64,000 bases of DNA from Flavobacterium branchiicola. Its GTDB lineage: Bacteria > Bacteroidota > Bacteroidia > Flavobacteriales > Flavobacteriaceae. The notes below the pieces were generated by a model. The model did not search any database. It was not told where the DNA came from and saw nothing but the letters and a program-made list of their open reading frames with translations. Below are positions 20,801 through 29,351 of this stretch, piece after piece (the stretch's first letter is position 1; the number at the start of each line of letters is the position of its first letter). The DNA is taken from the NCBI RefSeq assembly GCF_018383905.1, contig NZ_JAGYWA010000003.1, positions 398,931-462,930 of the forward strand. The letters run 5' to 3'. The position numbers were made by a program, and so were the translations under genes.

Positions 20801-20967
20801 TCATTTTTTTCAGTACCCTGATCTTTTTTGACATTAGGATCTTCAATTGCCGTTTTTACATCATCCTTTTTAACATTCTGAAAAGGAGTTTGAGCCATCC
20901 CGGAAGAACAGGCAAACACAAACAGCAAAAGGAACAAATACCTGATTTTAAAGTAAATTTGATTCAT
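14830..20967 (-). CDS. Secreted M4 (thermolysin-family) metallopeptidase with CARDB/MAM-like repeats and T9SS tail
   Basis: A 2045-residue secreted protease. Order: signal peptide (1-25); FTP propeptide and PepSY domains (about 130-290); M4 catalytic domain (about 330-640) with the zinc site H450-E-L-T-H454 and third ligand Glu474 in GALNESFSD; then several CARDB-like and jellyroll/MAM-like domains. The C-terminus has Ig/PKD-like segments and a type A T9SS sorting domain (FRVFPNPVVDQITI to the end). It is expected to be exported by the T9SS and to digest extracellular protein. Ordinary thermolysins are about 550 residues, so the long non-catalytic part probably binds substrate or the cell surface. 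A TPR-LuxR regulator gene lies upstream on the same strand. Confidence 0.93.
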   Translation of the reverse strand: MNQIYFKIRYLFLLLFVFACSSGMAQTPFQNVKKDDVKTAIEDPNVKKDQGTEKNDDANNLFTKKEDGSKGINLSDEESEAVKKQIKESQKLFGQKISTAQYQENTKSPASDSTKVRSYAKSSGLTAKNIFEVKKGDFNLSGADKMQLKSISENNGRTLITYQQMHNAIPVEGAIYKVRENKTKIDAFGSTSKKLPATVAYKINAATGLENALKTVNANEYIWESKKLGSLVDKKVSAKPQGELVYVGPNFSSQLKEYYLAWKYDVFAINPQSSQTIYVDANSGKVILTIDLNRDVHFATKIEKPVQSQGRGKSRYSGDVTFNTKQYADGYRLEALQGKYNVPIYTLNMNHAERASDEVLTDFIDEDNIWNELHNANHDEVAIDIHWGMQKTIDYYQNKFNRNSVDNKGMNIIGLAHLGTNVENASWTGGWAQFGDGNNTPYVGLGITAHELTHAVTQFSAGLIYQGESGALNESFSDMLGIAVEFYVGKESKENIWQLGNELYKHGSMRNIPNPKAQGQPNTYGGTNWANPLNITYDNGGVHINSGVSNYWFYLLCEGGQGVNDIGSSYDIKSISLAKAEKIVYLTLTDYLSPSSNFNDMRQASLMATEDLYGLGSEEYKQVTNAWYAVGVGAAFADKQIALVAVEEPTVSCGTLKGDEPFYIKIKNTGSTVIKANEAINYKLRLMTTGFGGRISTIYTNNGIASPFTKDLAVGEEAIIKIQDKLPYAVSSANPNYVEIKLDFKPVVEFGVKDGVSFVSSFLVLPAQKDFDIQLAGLNLPDYTGETLSSSYMMAVRLYNLGCKDIPAGEKLKIGYLNKVEGSQIVWKDITLDTAFKGNSEMIIPFDIAVDLSATGVHTFEAFVTYDKDPVSTNNSTTNAVYNGTISQFPYNQDFEETPGGWYSRSILTNQKFVWQAFSYSFRDIKSKYLWGSIKMGSSEKIARNADFTLESPIFDFTGVNSPYVAFDMTYLFEKGYDGLIVEYSDDKGKNWKKAEGIDYPETVHHNNLISGSWFTGINNSPSKQPYKILLNELAGKKAAIRFRIVTDKYDSSYLGALIDNIKVNDAPYDLEITDAELDAGSCVVNNNDVTVKAKIVNNFATKGEEVIIGIKILDNAKNVVFSKSEKTVLQFAKFGDTITYSFPNINLISIGENTIIVSVFPEDANKDVHPENNSFKFSYDNWKNEDLKVAVLPYKIDFEDATKYKGWRTSENENSIGWRHGTSVELESPEWRIKEHTHFMASNVSRDCDCDASNDMLISPVFDLSNYKEAHLRFDGFGDGKRLTDGYVKVSIDGGTTWETVFKMPYINNWLEYQVDLSAYAGKSCVQFAFQHDDNGQFAPGFAVDNIVIKDKADYLELSNLSVAEKVYQDLPSHEFYISAKNLSYKTVEKVTIEYQITQNGVAVGEPISVERNTPSFQYQTIVYKIDGLPELAPGNYGITVKLIVDAQPKDLAESLTGTFEVVAKAPELDIETFSNIPAGTLFGTKGYVSNQSDENYPWKVVVNPDNKYVSIPKVDHTGDTAAKMLYNQLEAYANYGELISPMYTLSDKATALEFYYALESNNNNAFLVDIKTEGEQWNEIWSVTKQGTYANKEWQKGIVNLKKYAGKSVMLRFRHAKAAGYSYMVLDDLKVITDPVLDVSVQILSPKDVCGGSEFKVKLTNEGQIAVAPKAVQLDLKYVNTLETISETVENGIPVGESIEYTFKKQPKLDKSGDSHMFNLKAVLENDQILNNNEISNYIYQEVSGNFKIFDNPTVYGYAGKGMYIDAETNFRIKKLDVLSYKWNTGAVSNAIQVDKAGDYTVTVIMKNGCTLTETIRAGFDVFESELVSGEVCGPEVVLTPGTYKSYEWFDGSDESTYTTKESGNYYVTVYNENGIGKILSTTISVLKNDVISEIKVVGDKKLTSSVEAASYQWYLNGRPIPDAIEKSIITFWEGNYSLQITNGNGCNSISAPFDSKGMLIGKITNSFRVFPNPVVDQITIFLADKAEGEVQIKIYAMDGKAVYTKTYSSIPSNINISTLNAGVYVLECSVKDKKYTAKIIKQ

Positions 20968-21347
20968 CTTTTTAAAATTTTGATTAATAATTTGCTAAAT
21001 AATTTAAATGCTAATTATAGTCTGGAGTAAAGCCATAAAAGCAACTTCTAAAAATCAATGACGGACTTGACTTTAGAAGTTTTCTTAAATTATTTTTCTG
21101 TTTTTGTAGCGGACGCTATTTGTTTCTGGTAATTTATAGAAGTTGCTTAATCTTTTTTAGGGATTGATTTTTATTCGTTAAGCCAAATTCGGAAGTGGTA
21201 AAAGCAAATATAAATGAAAGATATATCGCAATAAAAAAAAGGACTAATGCAAAAACACTATTATAGAAAAAAAACAACATTAGAAAAACCCTAAAAACAA
21301 AATAAAACACTAATTATCAGATTATTAATCAATAAATTATTTTTCAG
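20968..21347. other. Intergenic region upstream of the M4 protease gene with inverted repeats
   Basis: This 380-bp AT-rich stretch has no convincing gene. It contains the perfect 12-bp inverted pair AAGCAACTTCTA (21039-21050) and TAGAAGTTGCTT (21137-21148), plus a partly matching AAAATCAAT/ATTGATTTT pair nearby. It presumably carries the protease promoter and a possible regulator site, but no clear TAnnTTTG motif was found. Confidence 0.4.
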
Positions 21348-22964
21348 CTAATCTGTTTTAAATGTATTCAGAAAGGTAGACAGATTAACCTTCTCATTAG
21401 TTAAATCAAACTTTTTGCGAAGTCTTGCTCTTGCATTTTCAATAGTTTTAAATGATTTTCCGGTAAGTTTAGAGATTTCTTTTGTACTTAAATCAAGGTA
21501 CAACAGCGCACACAATCTTCGGTCTTTTGGTGAAAGTGAAGGATGTTCATTTGATAACTTATCAAAAAAGGATTGATGAACCTGCTCAAAACTTAGTTCA
21601 AATTCGTTCCATATATCGGTATTCAGATTCTTTTCCAAACGTTTCAGGACTATATCAATTGCTTGCTGCGTTTCTTTACTAAGCATTTTAAGCTTAACTT
21701 TCTTTAGATCTGTTACAATTTCATTAATGTCATCTGTACGATGTATTTCAGACATTGCTTTTCCGATAAGAACCCTGTTTTTTGCCTCGAGATTCTCTTT
21801 CAATTCCCTTTCCTTTGATTTTAATTTTTCCTTTTCAACCTGATTTTTAAAAATAGTCTTTTTGTATTTTATCAGTAAAATAGCTAAAATCAATATCCCA
21901 ACAAGCAATACTAAAGAGATTATATAAAATTTAAATCGCTTTTTTTCTTCAATCAGTGCTTTAATTTTCGCGTGTACTTTATACTCTTCTTCTAGTTTAA
22001 TACGCTCCAGATTTACAGCCTTTTGCTCAATATTTATACTATCATTAATTGCACTGTATTTCTCAAAATAGTAAACTGCATTTTTATAATCTTCTTTAAT
22101 TGCAAATATCTTGTAAAGCATTTTATTCAGGTTAAGTCCCGAAAAACCATATGTTTTATCTTTATATAATTCTAAAGCTGTTTTTGCATTATCAATTGCA
22201 GCATCATATTTTTTTTCCTGCAAATTATATTCAGCAAAAGACTCGTAAACAAAAGCCTTTACTAAAATCCCTATATCTCTATTTTGTAAAGAAAATGCCT
22301 GATTAAAATAAAAATCTGCGTTTCTGTAATCTTTTTTCAACGCATAAGTCCGCCCCAGATTGGTATACACATAAACCTTTAAATCATTATTATTTATAGA
22401 TTTATTTATTAATTGAGCCTTCTGAAAATAATATAATGAAGAATCTAAATTTTTACTGAGATATAAAGTTCCTATGTTATTAAGAACCTTAACAAGCTGA
22501 ACAGAATCTTTTTTCACTGTTTGATAGTGATAAACGTTTAAGAAATACTTTAATGATTTTGCTTTATTATTTCCCTGCGAATAAATAATAGCAAGATTAT
22601 TCTCTAGTTTGGAAGCCTGCTCTAAGTTATTATGCCTTTTATAAATCTCGTATGCTTTTAAGTAATATTCTAAAGCAACATCTAAGACGTCTTTTGAGGC
22701 ATACATCTTACCCGCAGTAAGATAAACAAAAGCCAAGCTTAACTCTGTCTTCTTTGTTTTTTTTGCTTCATTTTCTGCCAACTCGATGTATTTGACAGCC
22801 CTATTCCAATCTGAATTCTGCAACTGCACTGCCATTTTTTGACACAATTCGACTTTTTTATCCCGATCACTTGTTACAATTAAACTATCAATTAGTTCTT
22901 TTGTTAAAGACTGAGAATAAATACTAGTAGAAAATAATAAAAATAGTGTCGAAAATAGCTTCAT
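21348..22964 (-). CDS. Membrane-anchored TPR protein with LuxR-type DNA-binding domain
   Basis: A 538-residue regulator. Signal sequence (1-17, ending SIYSQ); about six tetratricopeptide repeats (about 35-320, for example ALEYYLKAYEIYKRHNN); one membrane helix at about 345-365 (FYIISLVLLVGILILAILLI); a charged coiled coil; then a C-terminal LuxR/GerE helix-turn-helix (SPKDRRLCALLYLDLSTKEISKLTGKS, split across about 480-510). The TPRs would be periplasmic and the HTH cytoplasmic. This design occurs widely in Flavobacteria and is thought to relay an envelope signal directly to DNA. Its place upstream of the giant protease, same strand, suggests it may control that gene (inference). Confidence 0.85.
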   Translation of the reverse strand: MKLFSTLFLLFSTSIYSQSLTKELIDSLIVTSDRDKKVELCQKMAVQLQNSDWNRAVKYIELAENEAKKTKKTELSLAFVYLTAGKMYASKDVLDVALEYYLKAYEIYKRHNNLEQASKLENNLAIIYSQGNNKAKSLKYFLNVYHYQTVKKDSVQLVKVLNNIGTLYLSKNLDSSLYYFQKAQLINKSINNNDLKVYVYTNLGRTYALKKDYRNADFYFNQAFSLQNRDIGILVKAFVYESFAEYNLQEKKYDAAIDNAKTALELYKDKTYGFSGLNLNKMLYKIFAIKEDYKNAVYYFEKYSAINDSINIEQKAVNLERIKLEEEYKVHAKIKALIEEKKRFKFYIISLVLLVGILILAILLIKYKKTIFKNQVEKEKLKSKERELKENLEAKNRVLIGKAMSEIHRTDDINEIVTDLKKVKLKMLSKETQQAIDIVLKRLEKNLNTDIWNEFELSFEQVHQSFFDKLSNEHPSLSPKDRRLCALLYLDLSTKEISKLTGKSFKTIENARARLRKKFDLTNEKVNLSTFLNTFKTD

Positions 22965-23421
22965 AATATCGAAAGAAAAAACTTATAAAAAGTCAAACTT
23001 AACAAAAATTAACAAGATTTACACCCGTAAAACTATAAAACTAAGAATGTATATAAACTCACGTTTTTCTTGTTTTGAAGTCTTTTCGATTTTTTTTGGC
23101 TCCTATTTTTTAATAAAAAGAAATTCTTGACTAAAATTTCTGCTATATTTTTATTTTCATCCTCTATTTTTTTCAGATTATCTTCACCTGAAAATAAAAC
23201 CATTGTGAGTACTCGAAAATCCATACTAAAGTGTCAAAGACCATAGCAAATCCGTATAATATTCCAACCTTTTTTTTTAACTTAGCGCACCAGAACTTTA
23301 ACAATAAGCTTTTGAATAAACTTTGGGTATTTCAACGTATTAATACATAATAAACTACTTATAATCAATACGCTAAATATTTCAAAAAACAACACACTAT
23401 AAATTAGATAATTTGAAAATT
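22965..23421. other. AT-rich intergenic region, divergent promoters
   Basis: About 450 bp between the TPR-LuxR gene (minus) and gnd (plus). A 63-codon open frame on the minus strand (23033-23224) is lysine-rich and low-complexity and is not supported as a gene. The region must hold both promoters, but no motif stands out clearly. Confidence 0.4.
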
Positions 23422-24831
23422 ATGAACAAATTTGATTTTGGCATCGTCGGTCTTGGCGTTATGGGACGTAATCTCCTTTTAAATATTGCCAGCAATAAAT
23501 TTGCAGCAGCAGGTTTAGATTTAGATACCGAAAAAGTCAACTCTCTTCAACAAGAAGCTAATGCAGAACATACTATAGAAGCTACTACAGATGTTAAACA
23601 TTTTGTAGAACTTATCCAGCAGCCAAGAGCGATTATGTTATTGGTTCCCGCTGGAAAACCAGTTGACAGCGCCATTGCAAGTTTATTACCTCACTTAGAT
23701 AAAGGAGATATTATTATTGATGGTGGAAACACTTATTTTACTGATACAGACAGAAGATTTTTAGAATTATCTGAAAAAGGAATTCACTTTTTCGGAATGG
23801 GAATTTCTGGCGGAGAAAAAGGAGCAAGATTTGGTCCTGCTATGATGCCGGGCGGAGATCAAAAAGCATACGAAAGACTTCGTCCTATTTTTGAAGCAAT
23901 TGCAGCAAAAGTTGATGGAGAACCTTGTGTAGAATATTTAGGAAATGGTTCTGCGGGTAACTATGTAAAAATGGTGCATAACGGAATCGAGTACGGAATT
24001 ATGCAATTGATTTCTGAGATTTATGACTTAATGAAAAGAGGTTATAAACTGGATGATGAAACAATTCAAAAAACTTTTGCAGAATGGAACCAAACCGATG
24101 ATCTTAGATCGTATCTGATCGAAATTACCGGAAACATCCTAAAACAAAAAGATACAGACGGCACACAACTAATCAATAAAATCTCTGATTGGGCAAGATC
24201 AAAAGGTACTGGAAAATGGACTTCGCAAAACGCAATGGATTTGCAAGTTCCCGTTCCCACTATTGATGCGGCAGTTAACATGCGCGATATGTCTAAAACC
24301 AAACCGGAAAGAATTGAAGCAGCTAAAAAATTAGTTTGGAATGCTGCCGAAAATACTGTTGCGCAAAGCGAGGCTATTGCAGCTTTAAAATCGGCTTTAT
24401 ATTTTTCTATTGTTGTGACTTACGCACAAGGTTTAGCACAACTTCACACTGCTTCTAAAGAATACAACTACGGATTAAATCTGGAAACTGTTGCCAAAAT
24501 CTGGCGTGGTGGCTGTATCATTCGTGCAACTATATTAGAAGATTTCAGAAAAGCATACGTAGCAAAATCAGATTTGCCAAACTTACTTTTAGACGGCGGA
24601 ATCGCATCAAAATTAACAGAAAACCAATCAGGAATGAGAGCTGTAATTCAGTTTGCCGTACAACAAGGTTTACCTGTTTCCGGGCTTATGAATTCATTAG
24701 CTTATTTTGATGCTTACAGATCAGCAAACCTTCCAACAAATCTAATTCAGGCACAACGTGATTACTTCGGAGCACATACCTACGAGCGTATTGATGCTGA
24801 GGGTGTTTTTCACACACAATGGGCTGAATAA
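23422..24831 (+). CDS. gnd: 6-phosphogluconate dehydrogenase, decarboxylating
   Basis: Oxidises 6-phosphogluconate to ribulose 5-phosphate and CO2, making NAD(P)H. The 469-residue length is that of the long-chain (E. coli type) enzyme. Motifs: dinucleotide fold FGIVGLGVMGRNL at the N-terminus, IIDGGNTYF, the signature GISGGEKGARFGPAMMPGG (split), active-site Lys in YVKMVHNGIEYG, and C-terminal GGCIIRA. The frame is open from a TTG at 23413, but the ATG at 23422 fits the family. It is the first gene of the oxidative pentose-phosphate operon. Confidence 0.96.
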   Translation: MNKFDFGIVGLGVMGRNLLLNIASNKFAAAGLDLDTEKVNSLQQEANAEHTIEATTDVKHFVELIQQPRAIMLLVPAGKPVDSAIASLLPHLDKGDIIIDGGNTYFTDTDRRFLELSEKGIHFFGMGISGGEKGARFGPAMMPGGDQKAYERLRPIFEAIAAKVDGEPCVEYLGNGSAGNYVKMVHNGIEYGIMQLISEIYDLMKRGYKLDDETIQKTFAEWNQTDDLRSYLIEITGNILKQKDTDGTQLINKISDWARSKGTGKWTSQNAMDLQVPVPTIDAAVNMRDMSKTKPERIEAAKKLVWNAAENTVAQSEAIAALKSALYFSIVVTYAQGLAQLHTASKEYNYGLNLETVAKIWRGGCIIRATILEDFRKAYVAKSDLPNLLLDGGIASKLTENQSGMRAVIQFAVQQGLPVSGLMNSLAYFDAYRSANLPTNLIQAQRDYFGAHTYERIDAEGVFHTQWAE

Positions 24832-24858
24832 GAAACTTAAAGCAACACAACACACAAA

Positions 24859-26391
24859 ATGAGTAAATTCAAAAATATAAATCCAACAATCATTGTTATT
24901 TTTGGAGGAACCGGAGACTTAGCAAAAAGAAAGCTCTTTCCCGCATTTCAAAATCTGTATCTCGACGGACGCATGTCAGACAAGTTTCAGATTATTGCTC
25001 TTGGAAGAGCAGAAAAAAGCGATGAAGATTTTCGCAGTTATGTCTTAGAAAACCTAAATCTTTTTTCAAGAAGAAAAGGAATTGACGATCCGGAAACTGA
25101 AAAATTTCTTTCACATATTACTTATCATAGTCTTGATATTGATAAAGAAGAATCTTATCAGAGTTTAAATGAAAAGATAAATGCTTTTGATGAGAATTTT
25201 GGTCAGCGTGCAAATCGTCTTTTTTACCTTTCGATTACACCTTCTTTCATCTCTACTATTTCAAGCAATATCAAGAAAATAGGCCTTGCGGCGAATGCCA
25301 AACAAGATCGTATTATTATTGAAAAACCTTTTGGTTACGATAAAACGTCGGCAATTGCACTTAACGAAATGCTTTCGCAGACTTTCAAAGAAGAGCAGAT
25401 TTATCGAATTGATCATTATTTAGGAAAAGAAACGGTACAAAACATTTTGGCTTTCCGTTTTGGAAACTCGATGTTTGAACCATTATGGAGCCGTAATTTT
25501 ATCGATTTTGTTCAGATTACAGTAGCAGAAGAAGTTGGCGTTGAAGAACGAGGCGGATTCTACGAAGGTGTTGGAGCATTAAAAGATATGATTCAGAATC
25601 ACTTGCTTCAGATATTATGCATGACGGCTATGGAGGCGCCTGCATCACTAAACGCAGATGATATTCGTAACCGTAAAGCAGATGTTTTAAAATCGATTCG
25701 TCGTATTAAACCAGATGAGGTTGACCACTATATTGTAAGAGGTCAGTATGACGCAGGTGAAATAAAAGGAGTTCCGGTTCCGGGATATCGTCAGGACAAA
25801 GGGATTGCACCGGATTCTAATACAGAAACCTACGTAGCAATGAAAATCTATCTGGATAACTGGAGATGGCAGGGAATCCCGTTCTATTTGCGTACCGGAA
25901 AAAGAATGGAAGAAAAACAATCTTCTATCATTATTCAGTTTAAACCAGTTCCGCATTCTGCTTTTTCATATGGAAAAGAAGGAATGACACCAAACCGATT
26001 GATTATCAATATTCAGCCAGCAATGGACATTAAACTACAGTTTATGACCAAAAAGCCAGGTTTGTCTCTATCATTACGACCAGCTGAAATGGTTTTTGAT
26101 TATTTCGCTTGTTCCACAATGTCACCGGAAGCTTATGAAACCTTAATCGCAGATGCTCTTGCAGGAGATCCTACCCTATTTATGCGTTGGGATCAGGTTG
26201 AAGAAGCATGGGACGCTATTGACACGATTCAGCAAGTTTGGAAAACAACTGCTCCAACCAATTTCCCTAATTACAAAGCAGGAAGCTGGGGACCTGAAGA
26301 AGCCGACGAATTGTTGGCGCGCCAAGGACACAAATGGATTCCGAATACACAAACAAAAGAAGAAGTTATAAATGATACAGATTTACAATAA
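24859..26391 (+). CDS. zwf: Glucose-6-phosphate 1-dehydrogenase
   Basis: First step of the oxidative pentose-phosphate pathway: glucose 6-phosphate plus NADP+ to 6-phosphogluconolactone. 510 residues, normal length. The nucleotide-binding motif is IFGGTGDLAKRKLFPA near the N-terminus and the active-site signature is RIDHYLGKETVQN. It lies 27 bp after gnd and overlaps the start of pgl by 20 bp, so the three are co-transcribed and the last two probably translationally coupled. Confidence 0.96.
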   Translation: MSKFKNINPTIIVIFGGTGDLAKRKLFPAFQNLYLDGRMSDKFQIIALGRAEKSDEDFRSYVLENLNLFSRRKGIDDPETEKFLSHITYHSLDIDKEESYQSLNEKINAFDENFGQRANRLFYLSITPSFISTISSNIKKIGLAANAKQDRIIIEKPFGYDKTSAIALNEMLSQTFKEEQIYRIDHYLGKETVQNILAFRFGNSMFEPLWSRNFIDFVQITVAEEVGVEERGGFYEGVGALKDMIQNHLLQILCMTAMEAPASLNADDIRNRKADVLKSIRRIKPDEVDHYIVRGQYDAGEIKGVPVPGYRQDKGIAPDSNTETYVAMKIYLDNWRWQGIPFYLRTGKRMEEKQSSIIIQFKPVPHSAFSYGKEGMTPNRLIINIQPAMDIKLQFMTKKPGLSLSLRPAEMVFDYFACSTMSPEAYETLIADALAGDPTLFMRWDQVEEAWDAIDTIQQVWKTTAPTNFPNYKAGSWGPEEADELLARQGHKWIPNTQTKEEVINDTDLQ

Positions 26392-27088
26392 CACAGAAGA
26401 AATAAATATTGCTGCAACCAACCTTTTTGTCGAGTCTGCACAAAAAGCAATCGCTGCAAAAGGCAAATTTACAGCTGTTCTTACAGGAGGTTCTTCTCCT
26501 GCGGGGATTTACAAACTATTAGCTTCTGATGCTTACAAAAACAAAATAGACTGGAGTAAAGTTTTTATCTTTTGGGGCGACGAACGCTGGGTTCCGCTAA
26601 ATGATGATTTAAGCAATGCAAAAATGTCGTATTCCACCTTATTAAGTCACGTTCCGATTCCGCAGGAAAACATTTTCGAGATGTATAAAGACGGTGTTAC
26701 ACCGGAAGATTATGCGGTTACTTACGAGCAATCTATCAGAACGGTTTTAGGTGAAAAAGGAAAATTTGATCTTATCTTATTAGGCATGGGAGACGATGGA
26801 CATACTGCTTCTCTTTTCCCGGGTGAAGCTGTCCTGGAAGAACAAACCAAATGGGTTGACGCTTATTATTTAGCGCCTCAAAAAATGCACCGTATTACAC
26901 TTACTGCTCCGCTAATTAATAAAGCAGAAAAAATTGTAGTAGTTGCTTTTGGAGAGAAAAAAATAAATGCTTTAAAAGAAGTTACAACCGGAGCTTACAA
27001 TCCAACTTTATATCCAATGCAATTAATTAAACCAGTTTCTGGTGAATTATTGTTTTTGGTTGATAAAATAGCTGCCGGAACAAACTAA
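26372..27088 (+). CDS. pgl: 6-phosphogluconolactonase (DevB type)
   Basis: Hydrolyses 6-phosphogluconolactone to 6-phosphogluconate, linking the reactions of the two upstream genes. The 238-residue protein has the DevB/SOL motifs VLTGGSSPAGIYKLL, FWGDERWVPLNDDLSNA and LLGMGDDGHTASLFPG. The start lies inside the end of zwf. A strong terminator follows. Confidence 0.95.
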   Translation: MIQIYNNTEEINIAATNLFVESAQKAIAAKGKFTAVLTGGSSPAGIYKLLASDAYKNKIDWSKVFIFWGDERWVPLNDDLSNAKMSYSTLLSHVPIPQENIFEMYKDGVTPEDYAVTYEQSIRTVLGEKGKFDLILLGMGDDGHTASLFPGEAVLEEQTKWVDAYYLAPQKMHRITLTAPLINKAEKIVVVAFGEKKINALKEVTTGAYNPTLYPMQLIKPVSGELLFLVDKIAAGTN

Positions 27089-27108
27089 GAAATTGTTTTT
27101 ATAATTAT

Positions 27109-27143
27109 AAAAAAGGTTTGTGCTATCAGTATAAACCTTTTTT
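27109..27143. terminator. Bidirectional terminator between pgl and the tail-fibre-like genes
   Basis: AAAAAAGGTTT pairs with AAACCTTTTTT around a loop of about 13 bases. T runs on both strands serve two convergent units. Confidence 0.85.
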
Positions 27144-28106
27144 CTATTTTTTATACGCCTTCAATTCAACTATCTCTTTCTTGATTTCCTGGTTTTCTTT
27201 CTTCATATTTTCATTTTCTTTTTTCATTTCAATTACATAAAGAGTTAATTCTTCTATTTTTTGTAAAAGCTTGATATTCATTTCAGATAAATTAATCCCA
27301 TCTTTTTGCATTTCTGCGGCAGAAGCTATTTCTGGTAAATGCTTATTTACTTTAATGAATTCATCTACAGATTTAAGAGATGGAAGATTATAACCTTTCT
27401 CAAAAACAAAATCGGCCCCTGCATCAACAGTTACTTTTACTTCTCGTGAAGTAATATTTCCAGCAACAGTTAATTTTGAAGTTGGATTTGTAGTACCTAT
27501 ACCAACATTACCATTATAATTCCAAGTCATTACTTGTTGCTCTGGAGTTGATGTAGTATTTTCACTTCCATTTATATATAGATCAAGCTTACTTCCCGTA
27601 GTACTCCCTCCTCCATGACCAATTCTAAATTCTGCATATTCATTCCAGCTATAACCATTGGTTCCAGCTCGTGAGAATTTTAAAACTGATTTACTTTCTG
27701 CATTTTGCCCATTTGGTCTGCTTTCATTATTTTCCCATAATTGCAAAGCTCCTAGAACAGTTTGGTTTCCTATGAAAGTATTTACTCCCCTTGTTGCCAA
27801 TTCATTCCATATTGGATTTGTTGAATTGTCGATTTTTCTAAAAAACAATTTATCATTTTCACTGTATGTAGAAGATAATTGCAATTGATAATTATTCGCA
27901 GAATTAGCGTGTCTGATAACCAACAAATGTTGCCAATCATGACTATTGTCTGGTGCTTTTCCTATAGCATTAGGTCCTCCATATACTCCTGAAAATAAGG
28001 GAGTCGTAAAATCTACTAAGTGAGCTGCATATCCATTTCCTATTTGCTGAGAATAAGAGGAAAGAGTATTAATAAAAATTATTGTTATAACTAATTTTAG
28101 CTTCAT
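27144..28106 (-). CDS. Secreted tail-fibre-like protein, paralogue 4 of the array
   Basis: A 320-residue protein with a signal peptide (ends near LSSYSQ). The central part is unlike the other three copies except for the sequence GNVGIGTTNPTSKLTVAGNI. The C-terminal domain of about 100 residues resembles the others (SREVKVTVDAGADFVFEKGY, LPEIASAAEMQKDGINLSEM) and ends in a heptad coiled coil (IEELTLYVIEMKKENENMKK). Similar NVGIGT...LDVNG modules occur in phage tail fibres next to endosialidase-type autoprocessing domains. Here they are on exported proteins, perhaps adhesins or surface fibres. Function not known. It is the most divergent and most distal member of a four-gene array. Confidence 0.75.
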   Translation of the reverse strand: MKLKLVITIIFINTLSSYSQQIGNGYAAHLVDFTTPLFSGVYGGPNAIGKAPDNSHDWQHLLVIRHANSANNYQLQLSSTYSENDKLFFRKIDNSTNPIWNELATRGVNTFIGNQTVLGALQLWENNESRPNGQNAESKSVLKFSRAGTNGYSWNEYAEFRIGHGGGSTTGSKLDLYINGSENTTSTPEQQVMTWNYNGNVGIGTTNPTSKLTVAGNITSREVKVTVDAGADFVFEKGYNLPSLKSVDEFIKVNKHLPEIASAAEMQKDGINLSEMNIKLLQKIEELTLYVIEMKKENENMKKENQEIKKEIVELKAYKK

Positions 28107-28115
28107 TTTTTACTA

Positions 28116-29348
28116 TTATTTTTTTATTTTCAAAAGTTCAATTTCTTTATTTTGTTTTTCAACTGCATTCTTCAAATCTTGATTTTCTTTTTTCATTTCA
28201 ATCATGTAAAGCGTCAGCTCCTCAATTTTCTGTAAAAGTTTTGCATCCATCTCTCCCAGATTAATTCCATTTTCTAAAACCTCTTTTTCACTAGGAATAT
28301 TTTCTAAATGGCCTTTTTCAACGATGTGTTTTTCAACTTGCTCAAGTGTAGGCAGATTGTATTCTTTTTTAAACACAAAATCTGACCAGCCTGTCAGGTC
28401 CACTTTTACTTCTCTGGAATGGATTGTACCGTTTACGTCTAGTTTATTGCTTGGGTTTGGTACACCTATACCAACATTTCCATTACCAACTAAAACCATA
28501 ACATCATCAGGTTCTTGATTTGCTGAGCCTCCAGCATAAAGTCTAAATTTTAATTTATTATCTGATGGAGCTCCAGCTGTTATTGTCGCGTCAATTCCAT
28601 GCCAACGATTTGCTAGAGCAGTTTGGCTCTCTAAATCTGATTTGTAACCATACTTTATAACATTATCAAAGGTCCTATCTACTCCACTTAAAGTTAGTTT
28701 AGACAGCCCCCCTACCACACTGAGTTTTGAATTTGGATTCTGAGTTCCTATTCCAACATTTCCATTTGATTTGATCGTCATCTTCACACTCTCATTTGCT
28801 ACAAGATTAATTGCGCCATAGTCCCCGCCTTTTTTATTATTTACGATATTAAGATCAAAATAACTTCCAAATCGTAAGCCCTCCAAAGTATATCCGGAAT
28901 TAACTTCAAAATCACAAGTCTCATGATAACCAAAACGAACAATACTACTTCCTCCAGTTCCTGTTCCAAATCTAGTTAAAGATGAAATCACTTCATTTGC
29001 ATTGGTATTAAATGTGTTTGAAACTTCAAATTTTGCGGTTGGAACAGCAACGCCGATTCCTATATTTCTCTCACTGGACATTGTTAATGCAGTACCCCAA
29101 GTGCCATAATCAAAATCTAAAAAAGCAGTATCTGCATTATCCCTAGAAACAATATTCCAAGGGCCAGCTGTATGGCGATATGGAGTCAGCATCATACGAG
29201 TAATTTGTCCCACTCCAGATGGAGAAACTTGATTACCAATCTTTAATTGCGTATCAAAATTTACTAGACCGGTTGAAGGAACACTGTTTTGTGAAAAAAT
29301 TAGATGTGTTGTTAATAGTAAAGTAAAAAGTTTAAAATTTTTCATCAT
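28116..29348 (-). CDS. Secreted tail-fibre-like protein, paralogue 3
   Basis: 410 residues, the longest of the four. Signal peptide ends near THLIFSQ. The body contains at least three GIG-type repeats (RNIGIGVAVPTAKFEV, GNVGIGTQNPNSKLSV, GNVGIGVPNPSNKLDV), each likely a beta-prism or collagen-like trimer segment. The C-terminal domain (HSREVKVDLTGWSDFVFKKEY to the end) is nearly the same as in the next two genes and finishes with a coiled coil, consistent with trimerisation. It is 9 bp upstream of paralogue 4 and 3 bp downstream of paralogue 2. Confidence 0.78.
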   Translation of the reverse strand: MMKNFKLFTLLLTTHLIFSQNSVPSTGLVNFDTQLKIGNQVSPSGVGQITRMMLTPYRHTAGPWNIVSRDNADTAFLDFDYGTWGTALTMSSERNIGIGVAVPTAKFEVSNTFNTNANEVISSLTRFGTGTGGSSIVRFGYHETCDFEVNSGYTLEGLRFGSYFDLNIVNNKKGGDYGAINLVANESVKMTIKSNGNVGIGTQNPNSKLSVVGGLSKLTLSGVDRTFDNVIKYGYKSDLESQTALANRWHGIDATITAGAPSDNKLKFRLYAGGSANQEPDDVMVLVGNGNVGIGVPNPSNKLDVNGTIHSREVKVDLTGWSDFVFKKEYNLPTLEQVEKHIVEKGHLENIPSEKEVLENGINLGEMDAKLLQKIEELTLYMIEMKKENQDLKNAVEKQNKEIELLKIKK

Positions 29349-29351
29349 TAA

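Noticed and set aside
23033..23224. A 63-codon minus-strand frame between the TPR-LuxR gene and gnd
   Set aside because: Lys/Asn-rich low-complexity composition in AT-rich DNA, no recognisable start signal or family.
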